From positions 62,001 through 126,000 of the forward strand of contig NZ_BMWH01000009.1 of the NCBI RefSeq assembly GCF_014651135.1: 64,000 bases of DNA, read 5' to 3'. Every line of letters starts with the position of its first letter. Position 1 is the first letter of the stretch. The notes beneath the pieces are model-generated. The model was given only the letters and a program-made list of their open reading frames with translations. It ran no database searches and had not been told where the DNA came from. A program made the position numbers and the translations under genes. This document shows positions 25,063 to 42,485 of this stretch, piece after piece. This DNA comes from Streptomyces echinoruber (GTDB taxonomy: Bacteria > Actinomycetota > Actinomycetes > Streptomycetales > Streptomycetaceae).

Positions 25063-28000
25063 TCAGTCGTGACGGGGGCCCTGGCCGGGGGGCGGAGTGA
25101 GGGGGGAACGGTACGTGCCGGACTCCCCCTCGGTGAGCGGCTTCTCCAGGGCCAGGCCGGCGGTGGCCATGCGGTCGTACTCGGCGAGGACCAGCCGCTT
25201 GGTGCGGTACTCGCCGAACTTGGCGATCTCGTTGTTCTTCAGGCCGCCCGACTCCGACTGGAAGGACTCCAGGATGTAGTCGGTGTCCTCGCGGGAAATC
25301 CCGTAGAGATGGAAGAAGTACGCGTCCAGCTCGGCACGTAGCTGGGCACGGCGGTCCTCGTCCCACCGGAACGGCTCACCCTCGTCGCCCAGGTCCCGGG
25401 CGAGCGGGGTCATGTCGTAGGCCGTGTAGACGAGTTCGAGGACGCGGGGGAGCAGGAAGGGGAGGTGGGGTTCGAGCTGTGCGGGGGTGGGGACGGGAAG
25501 CTGCTTCCAGATGAAGAGCCCCATGCTCGTGCCACCGATTTTCTGGCGGCTGATGAAGTCGAAGACCAGGGAGGACTGGGTAGCGATTAGGGCTGCGGCC
25601 AGTGAAGGTGCCACGTGGGGCATCATCAGGGGGAATTTGTGACCGACAGCCGTGCGCGGGAGGAAGGCGGGGATGGCGGTGCGCTCGTTGGTCGAGGCGG
25701 TGACGTCGCACCAGCCGCAGAGCCAGCCGCGGTCCCAGTTCTCCTCGGCAAGGCGCAGTTCGACTCCCTTGACGTGAACATCCTTGTTGTTGCGTCGTGT
25801 GGGAATCGTTCCGTCCTGCTGAATCCAGTTGAGCGGCAGGGCCAGGCGCGCGGGATCTTGCAACTCTTCGGTGGGCAGGTACTTGGGTTGGTTCTGGCGG
25901 TTGACGGCGGTCAAGCTCTTGACGACATCGGCGGCACGATGGTTGAAAAAGTCCACCATCTTCGCCTCATACAGCGGCAGCATCCGCTTCCCGTCCCGCT
26001 CGAAGACGTTGCCCCGCAGTTCCCACCCCTCCGCCTCGAGTTGCTCGCGGCTGCGGAAGAGGTCGGAGTCGTCGGTCATGTGGAAGAAGGTTGCCTTGAA
26101 CGCCATGTGCCACGGATTGCCGTCCCGGCGCCCCTCGTTCCACAGCACCGGCACACGCCGGTACACGCCGACCGTGATATCCGCGTCGCGCTGCGTGCGG
26201 AACACCGGCAGCGTACCCGTGTTCGGGTTGATCCGGGCCAAGTCCTCCGGGTCCAGGGCGAAGACCCGGTTCGGGTCCTCCAGATCCGTGATGTCGGACA
26301 GGAAGAAGCCGATGCGGCTGGCGTCCGCACGTGCGGCCCGGCCGGTGAGGGAGAGCAGGCAGAACTTGTAGCTGGAGTGCACGCTCTCGAACCACTTGCC
26401 GCCCTTGGGCAGCGCGGGCGACTTCGGGCGGCGGTTCTCGAAGTCGTACAGCGACACCAGCGCGCCCCGCCGGGTGAAGTCCGCGAACAGATGCTGGGAG
26501 CCCGCGCTTGTCGCGATGGCTGTCGGCAGAATCAGGCCGAACCGTCCGTCAGGTGCTACTACGTTCGCCATCCGCTCGGCGAAGAGCTGATCCGTCTGGA
26601 GCATAGTGACGCCCTTGACCGTCAGCCCCTTCGCGCACAGCGGGAACACCCCCGAGTCCCCCGCGAAGTGGAACGTCCCCTTGACCGCGCGCCGTGCCTC
26701 CCGGTACCGCTTGCCGGCCTCCGGGTGCTCCCGCTCCCACTCGAGGATGCGGGTGCGGCGAGCCGTGCCGGAGATCTCCGCGATCTCGGGGTCGACCACG
26801 CTGAAGTACTTCTTGTCCTCGAAGTCGACCTTGTCCCACGGCGGGTTGCCCACCACGCACGAGAACCCGCCGGCCCACCCCGTCACCGGGTCGACCGCGC
26901 CCGTGTCCGCGGAGGCGGCGCCGTCCTCCGGGACCGTGAAGATCTCGGGGAACTCCAGGTGCCAGTGGAAGAAGGCGTACTGGTCGCGCAGGCGCACGAT
27001 CTCGTCGTGCACCGACTGCGGGGCCGCGTCGCCCTCGGGGTCCTCCAGGTCCCGGAACACCTTGTGGGTGATGGCCGGCGGCGCGTCCTCGCGCTTGACC
27101 CAGACGAACGCCGCGCACCAGGCGTCCGCCAGGTGCAGGGCGTGCCGGTACTCGTCCGCGGCGGACCACTCCCGGTAGGCGGCCTCCTTGCGGCGGACGT
27201 CGGCGAGGCTGTCGTCCGGGGAGGCGGTGATCCGGCGCAGGCCGCGGGCGAAGGAGGTGTTGGCGACCTTCGCCTCCGTCTCGATCTCGAACAGGCCGCC
27301 CTGGCCCTCGCGTTCGAGGGCGTTGCGGTGGAGCAGCTGCCGCGCCCAGGCCTCGTCGTCGCCCTCGGTCTTCTTGAACGCCCGGTCCGGGATGCCGTCC
27401 CGCATCAGGGCGGGGGTCGCGCCGATCAGGCCGTTGCCGTGCTTGATGTGCGCGTCCAGGAAGCCGAGGGGCTTGCCCGGTTCCATGGCCTCCAGCCACA
27501 GGGACACCTTGGCCAGTTCGACCGCCATCGGGTTGAGGTCCACGCCGTACACGCAGCGGGCGACGACCTCGTGGAGGGCGTGGCGCACCGACTTGGCCGT
27601 GGGCTCGGGGTTGCGGTCGCGGACGGCGGCGACGCGCTTGGCGATGCGGCGGGCCGCCGCCACGAGGAAGTGGCCCGATCCGCAGGCGGGGTCGCAGACG
27701 GTGAGGGAGAGGAGTTCCTCGACGATCGTGTCGGTGGGGTCCGGGCGGCCCTCGGCGCTCGCGCGCCGCTCCCCGCGCTTGACGGCGTCGTCTATCACCG
27801 GGTCCAGCGTCGAGTCGAGGAGGGTCTCGGTGAGCGCGGTCGGGGTGTAGTAACTGCCGGTCTTCTTGCGGTCGTTGCCGATACGGTCGACCAGTTCGAA
27901 GGTGCGGTCGGCGGCGCTGTGCTTGGGCACCAGCTCCAGCAGGGCCTCGTACACCGAGCCGAGTTCCTCGGCACCCATGTGCAGGTAGTCGACGGGGCGC

Positions 28001-29244
28001 CAGCGGCCGGAGCCCGCGTCGCGCACGCGGGCCAGGTGCTTGACGGCCTCGAACAGGTCGCGGTTGGCCAGCCGCGCACCGCGCAGGGGCGCGTCGGCGG
28101 GGGTGTCGTTGAAGAGGCCGCCGAGTCCCTTCAGACCCAGCTCGGGGCGCCCCTTCTCGGAACCCAGCGCCTCGATCAGCAGCTCCAGGACGCGGTACTG
28201 GTCGTCGTGGGCGGTGCCCAGGCGGCGCAGGGCCTGGCGGCGCAGGCGGGCGGTGGAGAAGTAGCGGCTGAAGCGCTCGCGGGCCAGTTCGTCCGCCTCG
28301 GGGTCCAGCAGGGCGCCCCGGTCCTCGGCGACGAAGAGGAAGATCATGCGGTAGACGAGCCGGAGCAGCGCCGTCTGGAAGGCGTGGACGTCCAGGTTCT
28401 CGCGGAGCCTGTCGTTGTGCGGGTGTCGCAGGAATCCGGTGCCGAGGACGGTGAGGGCCGCCTGGACGCCGTCGCGGAAGTGGTCCAGGGCGCGGCTGCC
28501 GGACTCGATGGCGACCGTGCGCCACTTCTCCAGCCAGCACCCCGAGGCCGGCGTCCCCTCCGGCACCTCGAACCGGGAGGCGTGCAGCAGGCTGTACAGC
28601 AGCACGAACTCGCTGAACAGCTCGCCGTCGAAGATGGCCTCCAGGTCGAACTCGACGTAGGCGGCGGTGGCGAAGGACGAGGAGTCGCGCAGCAGGCGCA
28701 GGCGGCGGCCGTTGGTGAGGACGGCCCACAGGTGGGCCTCGGTGCGGTTGAGGCAGTCCTGGAGCATGGACTGCGGGGGGACCTGGCCGGGGGCCGGGCG
28801 CTTGTCGAGCTCCTGGTTCCAGGGGATCAGGTGGACCAGGGCCGGGCCGTGGCGGTGGGAGACCGGGAAACGCTTCTCGGGGTCGGAGTCGGCGGGGACG
28901 CCCGCAGCGCCGACCTCCGTCAGCGCGCCGAAGTCCAGCTTGCGGAAGAGCTGGGCGAGCCAGTCGGTGCCGGCCCGGCCGGTGGGGTCGGCGGCGGGCG
29001 CGCCGGTGTGCGGGTCGCAGGGCAGGGCGGCGCGCAGGTCGCGCCAGAGCGGCTTGAGGTACTCCCAGGCGCGCTCGGCCTCGTCGCGCACGGGCACCGA
29101 GGCGGGCAGGCCGTAGTCGGCGGGTTTGGTGCCCGGCAGGTTCCGTGCCTCGGCGATGCGCAGCAGCATGTCGGCGGGGAGCAGCCCGCCGACCGTGGTG
29201 ACGGCGGTGAAAGCCAGGGCGTTACGGGTGGCGGCGGCGGACAT
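25063..29244 (-). CDS. drmMI: DISARM class 1 adenine DNA methylase DrmMI
   Basis: A 1393-aa Eco57I/PglX-like DNA methyltransferase. SAM motif I is [16 protein letters not shown] (about residue 515), motif [21 protein letters not shown] (about 566), and catalytic motif [13 protein letters not shown] (about 798); NPPW indicates adenine-N6 methylation. Residues 1-480 form the helical N-terminal domain of these large methylases, including [18 protein letters not shown] just before the Rossmann fold; about 900-1393 is the target-recognition and C-terminal part. Methylation would mark self DNA so that DrmAB ignores it. ATG 29244 overlaps the drmD stop by one base (TGATG). No restriction nuclease domain was seen within the protein. 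Confidence 0.88.
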   Translation of the reverse strand: MSAAATRNALAFTAVTTVGGLLPADMLLRIAEARNLPGTKPADYGLPASVPVRDEAERAWEYLKPLWRDLRAALPCDPHTGAPAADPTGRAGTDWLAQLFRKLDFGALTEVGAAGVPADSDPEKRFPVSHRHGPALVHLIPWNQELDKRPAPGQVPPQSMLQDCLNRTEAHLWAVLTNGRRLRLLRDSSSFATAAYVEFDLEAIFDGELFSEFVLLYSLLHASRFEVPEGTPASGCWLEKWRTVAIESGSRALDHFRDGVQAALTVLGTGFLRHPHNDRLRENLDVHAFQTALLRLVYRMIFLFVAEDRGALLDPEADELARERFSRYFSTARLRRQALRRLGTAHDDQYRVLELLIEALGSEKGRPELGLKGLGGLFNDTPADAPLRGARLANRDLFEAVKHLARVRDAGSGRWRPVDYLHMGAEELGSVYEALLELVPKHSAADRTFELVDRIGNDRKKTGSYYTPTALTETLLDSTLDPVIDDAVKRGERRASAEGRPDPTDTIVEELLSLTVCDPACGSGHFLVAAARRIAKRVAAVRDRNPEPTAKSVRHALHEVVARCVYGVDLNPMAVELAKVSLWLEAMEPGKPLGFLDAHIKHGNGLIGATPALMRDGIPDRAFKKTEGDDEAWARQLLHRNALEREGQGGLFEIETEAKVANTSFARGLRRITASPDDSLADVRRKEAAYREWSAADEYRHALHLADAWCAAFVWVKREDAPPAITHKVFRDLEDPEGDAAPQSVHDEIVRLRDQYAFFHWHLEFPEIFTVPEDGAASADTGAVDPVTGWAGGFSCVVGNPPWDKVDFEDKKYFSVVDPEIAEISGTARRTRILEWEREHPEAGKRYREARRAVKGTFHFAGDSGVFPLCAKGLTVKGVTMLQTDQLFAERMANVVAPDGRFGLILPTAIATSAGSQHLFADFTRRGALVSLYDFENRRPKSPALPKGGKWFESVHSSYKFCLLSLTGRAARADASRIGFFLSDITDLEDPNRVFALDPEDLARINPNTGTLPVFRTQRDADITVGVYRRVPVLWNEGRRDGNPWHMAFKATFFHMTDDSDLFRSREQLEAEGWELRGNVFERDGKRMLPLYEAKMVDFFNHRAADVVKSLTAVNRQNQPKYLPTEELQDPARLALPLNWIQQDGTIPTRRNNKDVHVKGVELRLAEENWDRGWLCGWCDVTASTNERTAIPAFLPRTAVGHKFPLMMPHVAPSLAAALIATQSSLVFDFISRQKIGGTSMGLFIWKQLPVPTPAQLEPHLPFLLPRVLELVYTAYDMTPLARDLGDEGEPFRWDEDRRAQLRAELDAYFFHLYGISREDTDYILESFQSESGGLKNNEIAKFGEYRTKRLVLAEYDRMATAGLALEKPLTEGESGTYRSPLTPPPGQGPRHD

Positions 29245-32210
29245 CAGGCTTCGGCTCCGGACACGGTAGAGGTGGGGGAGACGGGAGCAGCGGGCTGCTG
29301 CGGCAGGTAGACGTACACGCCGAGGACGTCGGCGGGCTCCTGCGGGACGACCTTCAGGCCGCGGACGATCTCCTCGTTGGCCTTGCGGACCCGGCGGTGC
29401 GAGGCGTCGAGTTCGGCGGCCAGGCGCCGGCCGTACTCGGTGAGGTGCCCGGACAGGCCCGGCAGGCCGTCCAGGGCCTCGCCGATGCGCTTGCGGGCGA
29501 GCTGCTCGTGGGTGTTGGCGGTGGCGCGGGCCGTGAGGAGGGCGGTGGCCGCGTCGTCGTCCAGCCAGCGGGCGCGCGCGGGCAGGCCCTCGTAGGCGAG
29601 CAGGCGGGCGTCCTCGGCGACCAGCTGCCGCTCGCCGGTGCGGGACGGCAGGGTGAGGTGGAAGCGGTAGCGGACCAGCAGGAGCGTGGTGAGGGAGGTG
29701 ACCGCGTCCGTGGTGACCACACCGCAGCGGCGGGCCGGGCGCGGGCCCAGGGCGTTCACGTCCAGCGCCGAGTCCAGGACGTACGAGGCGACGGCCCCGA
29801 CCGCCGGGTCGGTGCGGACCAGGGCGGCCTCGCCGCGGGCGACCGCCGGGGTGGCGCGGAAGGGGATCTCGCGGTCCTCCTCGACGAGCCGGTTGCCGAG
29901 GACGGCGGCGAGCGCGTCACGCAGGCCGGCCGGGGCGCCACCGACCTGGGCGGTGAAGTCGCCGGTGCCGTCGCGCGGATCGCGGACCAGGGCGCCCAGG
30001 TCGCGCAGCGCCTCCAGGACGAAGTCGCGGACCTCCTCGGCGCCGCCGAGGGCGGCCCGCACGGCGGCGACCTCGCGGGCCACCTCCTCCGGGTGGATGG
30101 CGCGCTGGGCGTACTTGGAGCGGGAGGTCTTCTCGCGCTCCGCGGCCGAGGCCCACTCGCGCTCGATGCGGTCGAAGGACTCCTGGTGGCCGGGCAGGTC
30201 GAACAGGCTCTCCTGGCTGCCCTGCCGCCCGTGCAGCAGCAGCCACTCCACGACGGCGTCGGTGACGCCGGAGGCGGTCTCGTCGGGGACGGAGACGGAG
30301 ATGCCCAGGTCCTTCTTGATCTGCCGGTGCTTGCGGAACAGCACCTCCAGCACCTTGCCGTCGATGCCGTTGTCCTCGCCGTACATGGTGATGACGCGGA
30401 CCTGGTCGCGCTTTTGCCCGTAGCGGTCGACGCGGCCCTCGCGCTGATCGTGGCGGGTGGGGTTCCAGGCCAGGTCGTAGTGGACGACGGCGTCGAAGTG
30501 GTGCTGGAGGTTGACGCCCTCGGAGAGGCAGTCGGTGGCGATCAGCACGCGGCGCACGGCCGGGTCCTGGGCCTCCTCGGCGGAGTCGGCGGCGGCGAGC
30601 TGCTCGATGCGCTCCAGGCGCTGCTGCGGGGAGAGGTCGCCGGTCACGGCGGCGATCTTCGTCTTCTTGCCGAGCTTGCCGTCGAGCTGCTCGGCGAGGT
30701 ACTTGGCGGTGGGGATGTAGCGGCAGAAGACAATCGGGTGGTAGCCGTCGGCGAGCAGCTCCTTCAGGTGCCGGATGAGCGCCTTCAGCTTCGCGTCCTC
30801 GGCCGGGCCGGCGAGCTGCTCGGCCCGCTCGGCGAGTTCGAGCAGCCGGGCGCCCGCCTCCTCCGTCTCGGCGGCGCCCGGCGCGACGTCCATGCCCTCC
30901 AGCCGGTCGTTGTCCGCGGAGTCCGCGGCCACCGGGGCGCCGAGCACGTCCGCCTCCTGCGCGGTGCGGGCGGCGGCGGACTCCGAGCGGGTCCTGAGGG
31001 TCTGCGCGGCGGCCGCGGGCGAGGAGACCATCGAACGCAGCAGCGCGATCACCGACCACCAGGCGATACGGGCCTCCCGCTTGCCCTGCTCGCCGGCCGC
31101 CTCGACGCGGTCCCTGGCGTAGGCGATGGCGTCGTCCAGCAGCGCCCGGTAGGCGGGGGTCAGCTTGTACGGCTCGTCCTTCGTCCAGCGGTCGGACGGG
31201 AAGGCGGTCCGCTCGGCCAGGGAGTCGTCGGCGAGGCCGTCCTCCTTGGTGAGGTAGTGGCGGACGTCGGCGCGCTTGCGGGCCACGAAGTGCTCGGCGA
31301 GCTTCGCCCGCCCCGCCGGGGACTCCAGGTCCAGGATGGCCAGTTCGGGCCGCACCAGGCCCAGCAGGTTGCGGAACGCGGACTCCTTGCCGGAGTGCGG
31401 GGTCGCGGTCAGCAGCAGCAGGTGGCGGTCGGCGTCGGCGGAGACCTTCCGCAGCAGCTCGTAGCGGAGCTGGCTGGAGGAGGACGCGCCGCCCTGCGCG
31501 GCGTCGTCGGCGGCCACGCACGTGTGGGCCTCGTCGACGATCACCAGGTCGGGGCAGTGCCGCACGAAGTCCTCGCGGTGGCGGGTCGACTTGATGAAGT
31601 CCGTCGAGATGATCGTGAACGGGTGCCGGTCGAACAGGGACTGGCCCAGCTCCAGGCCGCGCTCCAGACGCGACACCGTGGAGGCCAGGACCAGTTCGGC
31701 GTCGATGCCGAACTTCTCCCGCAGCTCGGCCTGCCACTGCTCGGCCAGCGCCGGGGAGCACAGCACGGCCAGCCCGGTCGCCTCACCCTGGGCGAGCAGC
31801 TCCTTGGCGATCAGACCCGCCTCGACCGTCTTGCCGATGCCCACGTCGTCCGAGATCAGCAGCCGCACGGTGCGCTGCCGCAGCGCCATCAGCAACGGGA
31901 CCAGCTGGTAGGCGCGGGGCTCCACGGCGATCGACGCCAGGGAGCGGAACGGGCCGGCACCCGAGCGGAACCCGATGCGCAACGCCGTGCGCAGCAGGCC
32001 GGCGGCGCGCTGGTCGCCCAGATCGTCCGGGCTCGGTGCCGCGAACTGGGCGGGGCACACGTCCTCGAAAGCGGGAAAGACGGCCGCGATGTCGTCCTCG
32101 CTCCCGCCCAGAGGGCGCAGCACCAGCATGTCGGGGGCGCTCTCGGGCAGCACCACCCATTCCCGGCCGCGGGCGGTGACCAGCGAACCGGCCGTGTACG
32201 TAAGGCTCAT
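29244..32210 (-). CDS. drmD: DISARM class 1 SNF2-type helicase DrmD
   Basis: A 988-aa SF2/SNF2-like ATPase. Residues 1-90 are an N-terminal region, then AYQLVPLLMALRQRTVRLLI and Walker A DDVGIGKTVEAGLIAKEL (about 127). The DEAH box is in LVIVDEAHTCVAADD (about 225), and motif VI is WNPTRHDQREGRVDRYGQ (about 590). The C-terminal 350 residues are helical. ATG 32210 gives the conserved start MSLTYTAGSLVTARGREWVV; a huge upstream open frame is only the shadow of the kinase-helicase. DrmD with DrmMI defines class 1 DISARM; its part in the mechanism is not well settled. It lies 50 nt after the kinase-helicase stop and is coupled to drmMI. Confidence 0.88.
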   Translation of the reverse strand: MSLTYTAGSLVTARGREWVVLPESAPDMLVLRPLGGSEDDIAAVFPAFEDVCPAQFAAPSPDDLGDQRAAGLLRTALRIGFRSGAGPFRSLASIAVEPRAYQLVPLLMALRQRTVRLLISDDVGIGKTVEAGLIAKELLAQGEATGLAVLCSPALAEQWQAELREKFGIDAELVLASTVSRLERGLELGQSLFDRHPFTIISTDFIKSTRHREDFVRHCPDLVIVDEAHTCVAADDAAQGGASSSSQLRYELLRKVSADADRHLLLLTATPHSGKESAFRNLLGLVRPELAILDLESPAGRAKLAEHFVARKRADVRHYLTKEDGLADDSLAERTAFPSDRWTKDEPYKLTPAYRALLDDAIAYARDRVEAAGEQGKREARIAWWSVIALLRSMVSSPAAAAQTLRTRSESAAARTAQEADVLGAPVAADSADNDRLEGMDVAPGAAETEEAGARLLELAERAEQLAGPAEDAKLKALIRHLKELLADGYHPIVFCRYIPTAKYLAEQLDGKLGKKTKIAAVTGDLSPQQRLERIEQLAAADSAEEAQDPAVRRVLIATDCLSEGVNLQHHFDAVVHYDLAWNPTRHDQREGRVDRYGQKRDQVRVITMYGEDNGIDGKVLEVLFRKHRQIKKDLGISVSVPDETASGVTDAVVEWLLLHGRQGSQESLFDLPGHQESFDRIEREWASAAEREKTSRSKYAQRAIHPEEVAREVAAVRAALGGAEEVRDFVLEALRDLGALVRDPRDGTGDFTAQVGGAPAGLRDALAAVLGNRLVEEDREIPFRATPAVARGEAALVRTDPAVGAVASYVLDSALDVNALGPRPARRCGVVTTDAVTSLTTLLLVRYRFHLTLPSRTGERQLVAEDARLLAYEGLPARARWLDDDAATALLTARATANTHEQLARKRIGEALDGLPGLSGHLTEYGRRLAAELDASHRRVRKANEEIVRGLKVVPQEPADVLGVYVYLPQQPAAPVSPTSTVSGAEA

Positions 32211-32260
32211 GAGCTGTCTCAGTTCCTGAGGTTCCTGGGGTTCGAAAGCCGGAGAGGCGG

Positions 32261-38617
<6,357 letters not shown>

Positions 38618-38694
38618 CGCCCCTCCCCGGTTCACCTGTCGCGTGCAAGGTGAGTGCACCCCGCAGGGAGAGTACACCTTCACCGTGTTGAGGC

Positions 38695-38724
38695 AGGTCA
38701 CATTATCGTGTTGACGTTGTCAAC
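38695..38724 (-). promoter_or_regulatory. Kinase-helicase promoter region, shared motif copy 4
   Basis: Minus strand: GTTGACAACGTCAACAC (38708-38724), a 6-bp inverted repeat GTTGAC-N3-GTCAAC. A -10-like TGACCT (38695-38700) lies 17 nt past TTGACA, and GATAAT follows the repeat directly. The start codon is about 90 nt downstream. Near-identical to copy 3. Confidence 0.65.
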
Positions 38725-38739
38725 GGATGATTAACGGGC

Positions 38740-39083
38740 TGACGGGCGCCGGTACGTTGCCGATGACCGACGAGGGGCCGGCAGGTAGTCATACCTCGTC
38801 GAGCGGAGGCGAGCGCCGGGCGAAAACCCGCAGGGCGGATCGAGGAGCCCCGGACGACGCCAGTCCGCCGCTCGACCCCTCCCGGGCTCTCCCGCGTCGT
38901 GGAACCTCGCGGAAGCGCGCCTGCCGCACTTGCGCGGCTTCCACGCCTCCTGCGCCTCCGGGCGGCCGGGGTCCGGCAAGTCGCTGATGTTCCTGCCGCG
39001 GTGGCTCGATGGCCCGGCCCCGGGTTCACCTCGCGCGAGCCCGTGTGCCTCTCCACGGGCCAGGGGCGGACGGGCGTGGCGTG
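38740..39083. other. Junction DNA between island and permease fragment
   Basis: A 344-bp stretch without a convincing gene. A plus-strand reading around 38930-39050 contains GRPGSGKSLMF, which looks like a Walker A motif, but no start, stop or further ATPase motif supports it; it may be a remnant. It separates the kinase-helicase promoter from the broken permease copy. Confidence 0.4.
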
Positions 39084-39405
39084 CCGCCCGAACACCAGGC
39101 CCAGGGCGACGGTCCCCACGGTCAGGACCCCGAAGGCGACCAGGCTGACCGTGCCGTACGGGGCGACGGAGGCCAAGAACAGGAAGATGCCGCCGCCGAT
39201 GATGTTGCCCATCACCAGCGCGGTGGCGACGGGCAGCCCGAAGCGCCGGACATGCCGGCCAGCATCACCGGGGCGGTACCCATGGTCGGACACGGCCCGA
39301 CGAGGCTCCAAATCACACGATTTCGTCCCGTACGCCCCCGCCCGTCACCGGAAAAAGTGCACCGTCGCGACCCGCGGGCCGGGAATCGTCCGGCCCCGGG
39401 CTGCC
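39084..39405 (-). pseudogene. Broken copy of permease 5' region
   Basis: Positions 39084-39259 correspond to 3126-3301 of the intact APC permease (only about four base differences in about 170 by eye) and encode the same VATALVMGNIIGGGIFL stretch. Positions 39260-39405 correspond to the upstream region 3510-3640 (about ten differences in about 135). The 200 bp in between, which carry the start codon and the Asp-Arg tail, are missing, and the rest of the permease is absent, so it cannot encode a functional transporter. Same orientation as the intact gene, at the opposite end of the island. A downstream frame running toward 38.7 kb is unrelated sequence. Confidence 0.85.
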
Positions 39406-39729
39406 CGGCCCGGCGCCCATTCCCGACCGTCCCGCTCCACGGACCGACGGTGGACTGGAGCTTTTCTCCCATCCGGGGCCCTGGTGAAGGGACCTCGCAC
39501 CACATGCCCGGGCTCACCCGGATACGGCGGTGACGTCGGCGACGCGCACGCACGCGGCCGGGGTGTGGGAAATCGCCGCCACGGGAGGCGGCGATGGAAG
39601 AAATCCTCCCTCTCCCGGTTCTGGCTGGAGCGCCCTGTTCCTCTCCTCCCACGCTGAGCCGTGGCCGGCCCCGACGCCCCACCGACCGGGGCCGGACCGG
39701 CGTGTCGACGACGGTGGAGAGGAACCCCG

Positions 39730-41181
39730 ATGACTGCTGAGCGTGCGCTGACGCCGACTCCCACGGCGTACCGATGGCGGTGGCCGGCGCTCACCGCCCT
39801 GCTGCTCGGTGAGGCGATGAACCTGCTGGACGCGACCATCGTGCAGGTCGCCGCACCGAAGATCCATGCCGATCTGGGCGGGTCGGTCTCGGACATCCAG
39901 TGGTTCACGACCGCCTACACGCTGCCGTTCGCGGTGCTGTTGATCACCGGCGGGCGGCTGGGCGACATCGCCGGCCGCAAGCGGCTGTTCGTGATCGGTG
40001 TCACCGGATTCATGGTCGCGTCCGCCGCTTGCGCCGTGGCACCCACGGTGGGGCTTCTGATCGCCTTCCGGGTGGTGCAGGGAGCCGCGGCGGCCGTGAT
40101 CATCCCCCAGAGCATTGGCCTGATCAAGGCGATGTTCTCCGGGCCTGAGATGTCCAAGGCCTTGGGCGGCATCGGCCCGGTGATGGGCCTCGCCGCCGTC
40201 TGCGGGCCGGTGCTGGGTGGCGTGCTCACGCATGCCGACCTGTTCGGCTCTTCGTGGCGGGCGGCCTTCCTGGTGAACGTTCCGGTGTCGCTGATCGTCC
40301 TCGCGATCTCGCCCCGGCTGCTGGAGAACCGCGCTCCCGACCGGCCCACCCTCGATGTGATCGGCACCTTGCTGGCCACGGCCGGCGTCGGTCTCGTCGT
40401 GTACCCGCTGATCGGTGCCGACCTGACCGCTCTGCCGGGGTGGAGCTGGGCGGCGATCGTGGCCGGGCTGTGCCTGATGGCCGTGTTCGCCGTGCACCAG
40501 CGCGCGGTGGCCGCCGCCGGGCGCAGCCCGCTGGTGGAGCCCAGCCTGTTCGCCCACCGCGGCTTCCCGGCCGCCCTGATGACGTCGGCCTCCTTCTTCG
40601 CGGTCACCAACGGGCTGATGACGGTCATCGTTCTCCAGCTCCAACTGGGTCTGGGAACCGACGTGTTGAAGGCGGGCCTGACCCTCGCCCCGTGGTCGGC
40701 GGGCCTGGCCGTCGCTTCCTGGGTGGCCGGCGCGCACCTGGTCCGGCGCTACGGGCACCGCATGATGAGCCTCGGTCTGACCGTTCTCCTGGTCGGTGCG
40801 CTGGCCGCTGTCGCCGTCTATCACGAGGCGGACCCGCACACGTACCCGACGCCGTTGCCGTTCGCGCTCGGGGTCGTGGGGCTCGGAGTCGGCCTGTTCA
40901 GTCCGGCGTTCTTCACCATCGCCCTCAAGCCGCTGCAACCGCGGGAGATCGGCTCGGCCGCGGGCCTGCTCAACGCGGTCCAGCAGCTGGGAGCCACGCT
41001 CGGGGTCGCCGTGCTGGGCAGCGTCTATCTGGAAAGCGCCGGCGACGGCGGTGCGCCGGCCGCCCTGCACGCCGTCCAGGTCGCGTTCCGGGTCGCCGTG
41101 GCGCTGGTCCTGGCCGGCTTCGCGACCAGCCGGATGATGACGGGCAAGAACGCTCCGGACGATGCGGGAGCGGGGCACTAG
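39730..41181 (+). CDS. MFS drug-efflux transporter (DHA2/EmrB type)
   Basis: A 483-aa membrane exporter with about 14 hydrophobic helices, of the EmrB/QacA drug:proton antiporter family. Motif A is GGRLGDIAGRKRLFVIG (about residues 75-92) and the antiporter motif C region is GPVLGGVLTHADLFG (about 155-170); the first helix carries the typical ATIVQVAAPKIHADLG. ATG 39730 follows GAGAGGA; upstream in-frame GTG codons are less likely. It is convergent with the Lrp regulator gene. The substrate is unknown; it is the first intact gene outside the right end of the island. Confidence 0.9.
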   Translation: MTAERALTPTPTAYRWRWPALTALLLGEAMNLLDATIVQVAAPKIHADLGGSVSDIQWFTTAYTLPFAVLLITGGRLGDIAGRKRLFVIGVTGFMVASAACAVAPTVGLLIAFRVVQGAAAAVIIPQSIGLIKAMFSGPEMSKALGGIGPVMGLAAVCGPVLGGVLTHADLFGSSWRAAFLVNVPVSLIVLAISPRLLENRAPDRPTLDVIGTLLATAGVGLVVYPLIGADLTALPGWSWAAIVAGLCLMAVFAVHQRAVAAAGRSPLVEPSLFAHRGFPAALMTSASFFAVTNGLMTVIVLQLQLGLGTDVLKAGLTLAPWSAGLAVASWVAGAHLVRRYGHRMMSLGLTVLLVGALAAVAVYHEADPHTYPTPLPFALGVVGLGVGLFSPAFFTIALKPLQPREIGSAAGLLNAVQQLGATLGVAVLGSVYLESAGDGGAPAALHAVQVAFRVAVALVLAGFATSRMMTGKNAPDDAGAGH

Positions 41182-41259
41182 GCTGCCCCCTTCCCCGGTG
41201 TGCGCGGCGGCCTCCGGGCCGCCGCCCCCGCGTGCTCGCGGTTGCCGGGCCATCGGCCG

Positions 41260-42279
41260 TCACACGCGGGGGCGGACCGGGGCGGGCGGCCTTCTGGTGC
41301 GGGTCGGATCGGTGACGACGGGGCTCGCCGCTTTGAGGTTCCAAAGGACCGGGGTGGTCTCGAGGGTGTGGACGGCATCCAGTGAGCCCAGCCGCCGGGT
41401 CAGGTAATGGTGCAGGTCGGCGGGGTCACGGCACAGGGCCTGGGCCACCAGATTGGTGCGTCCCGTGGTCGCGGCGACGTAGGCCAGTTCGTCGTGGCCC
41501 GCCAGTGTCGTCGCCACGTTCTCCAGATGGGCAGGACTCACCGACATCCACAGCAGCGCCCTGGTGTTGACCCCGAAGTGCCCGGCGTCGACCTCCACGT
41601 CGAAGAAGATCGCGCCGCTCGCCTGCAGATCGGCGAGCCGGCGCGCCACCGTGACCGGGGACCAGCCGGTCGCCCGGGCCAGCTCCGCGTGGGTGGCACG
41701 CCCGTCCTTCTGCAGGGCGAGCAGCAAGTCCGCGTCAGCGTCCGTGAGGTGGCGCGGCACCGGCACGTACGAGGTGCCGGCCGCCTCGTGCTCGCGCAGG
41801 ATGCGCTGCTGCTCCTCGTCCAGGGTGTCGGCGCTGCGGCGCCAGTTCGTCGGTCCGCCCAGGTAGGTGTGGAGGATGCAGTGCGCGGACACGGCGGTGA
41901 TGTTGCTGGTGCGCGGAATGTCGCGCAGCAACAGGGAGTTGCCCGCGCCGGCGTCGGTCGGGGTGTGGATGATCGCGACGATCTCGGTGCCGCCGGAGGT
42001 GAGTTTCACCCACGAGGTGTCCTGTCTGCGGACGAGGGCGTAGGCCAGGTCCTGCGCGGAACCGGCCGCCGCGGTGAGCCGGACGAGCCACTGCGTCCGA
42101 CCCGCCTGACGGGGGTCCGGCAGACCCACGACCCGTAAGGACGCCTCGGCGCGCAACCGGCGGTAGCGGCGGGCGACGGTCTGCGGGGAGACGTCGAGGG
42201 CGGTGGCGATCCGGCTGAAAGGCGCGCGGCCGTCGATGTGCAGCGCGTGGATCAGGGCACGGTCCAGGTCGTCCAGCAT
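41260..42279 (-). CDS. Lrp/AsnC-family transcriptional regulator
   Basis: A 339-aa regulator with two Lrp-like halves: helix-turn-helix LDRALIHALHIDGRAPFSRI (residues about 5-60) with the following effector-type region, then a second HTH DADLLLALQKDGRATHAELA...WSPVTVARRLADLQASG (about 160-210) and a C-terminal RAM-like domain (FGVNTRALLWMSVSPAHLE). Such two-domain Lrp proteins are common in actinomycetes. ATG 42279 is preferred over GTG 42285 because AAGGA is 7 nt upstream. It may control the convergent MFS gene, which is only suggested by position. Confidence 0.85.
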   Translation of the reverse strand: MLDDLDRALIHALHIDGRAPFSRIATALDVSPQTVARRYRRLRAEASLRVVGLPDPRQAGRTQWLVRLTAAAGSAQDLAYALVRRQDTSWVKLTSGGTEIVAIIHTPTDAGAGNSLLLRDIPRTSNITAVSAHCILHTYLGGPTNWRRSADTLDEEQQRILREHEAAGTSYVPVPRHLTDADADLLLALQKDGRATHAELARATGWSPVTVARRLADLQASGAIFFDVEVDAGHFGVNTRALLWMSVSPAHLENVATTLAGHDELAYVAATTGRTNLVAQALCRDPADLHHYLTRRLGSLDAVHTLETTPVLWNLKAASPVVTDPTRTRRPPAPVRPRV

Positions 42280-42409
42280 GCACACATCCTTCAGCAGAGG
42301 CTCAGTCGTGACCGGCTCGGGTGGACACCTCGCCGATCACGCAGCATGCGGACGCAGGGCGACCGGTGATTCTTCGGTACCGGCCAAAAGGCCCAGAAAA
42401 CTCCCAGCG

Positions 42410-42475
42410 GCGCCGCCACGCCCCCTCTCTCGCTTCGTATTCACGCAGCTCAGGTGGGGCGTGGCGGCGCTTTTT
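42410..42475. terminator. Hairpin downstream of murA-like gene
   Basis: A perfect 15-bp stem, GCGCCGCCACGCCCC (42410-42424) with GGGGCGTGGCGGCGC (42456-42470), in the 206-bp gap before the Lrp gene, 16 nt past the murA-like stop. A T5 run follows on the plus strand. Confidence 0.7.
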
Positions 42476-42485
42476 CCGAAGGCTT

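Noticed and set aside
38930..39148. Plus-strand frame with GRPGSGKSLMF resembling Walker A
   Set aside because: No other ATPase motif, no ribosome-binding site, and it runs into permease-fragment DNA; best read as junction or remnant.
38703..39311. 202-codon minus-strand frame containing the permease stretch
   Set aside because: Only about 60 codons match the permease; the start and the rest come from unrelated flanking DNA, so it is the broken copy, not a gene.
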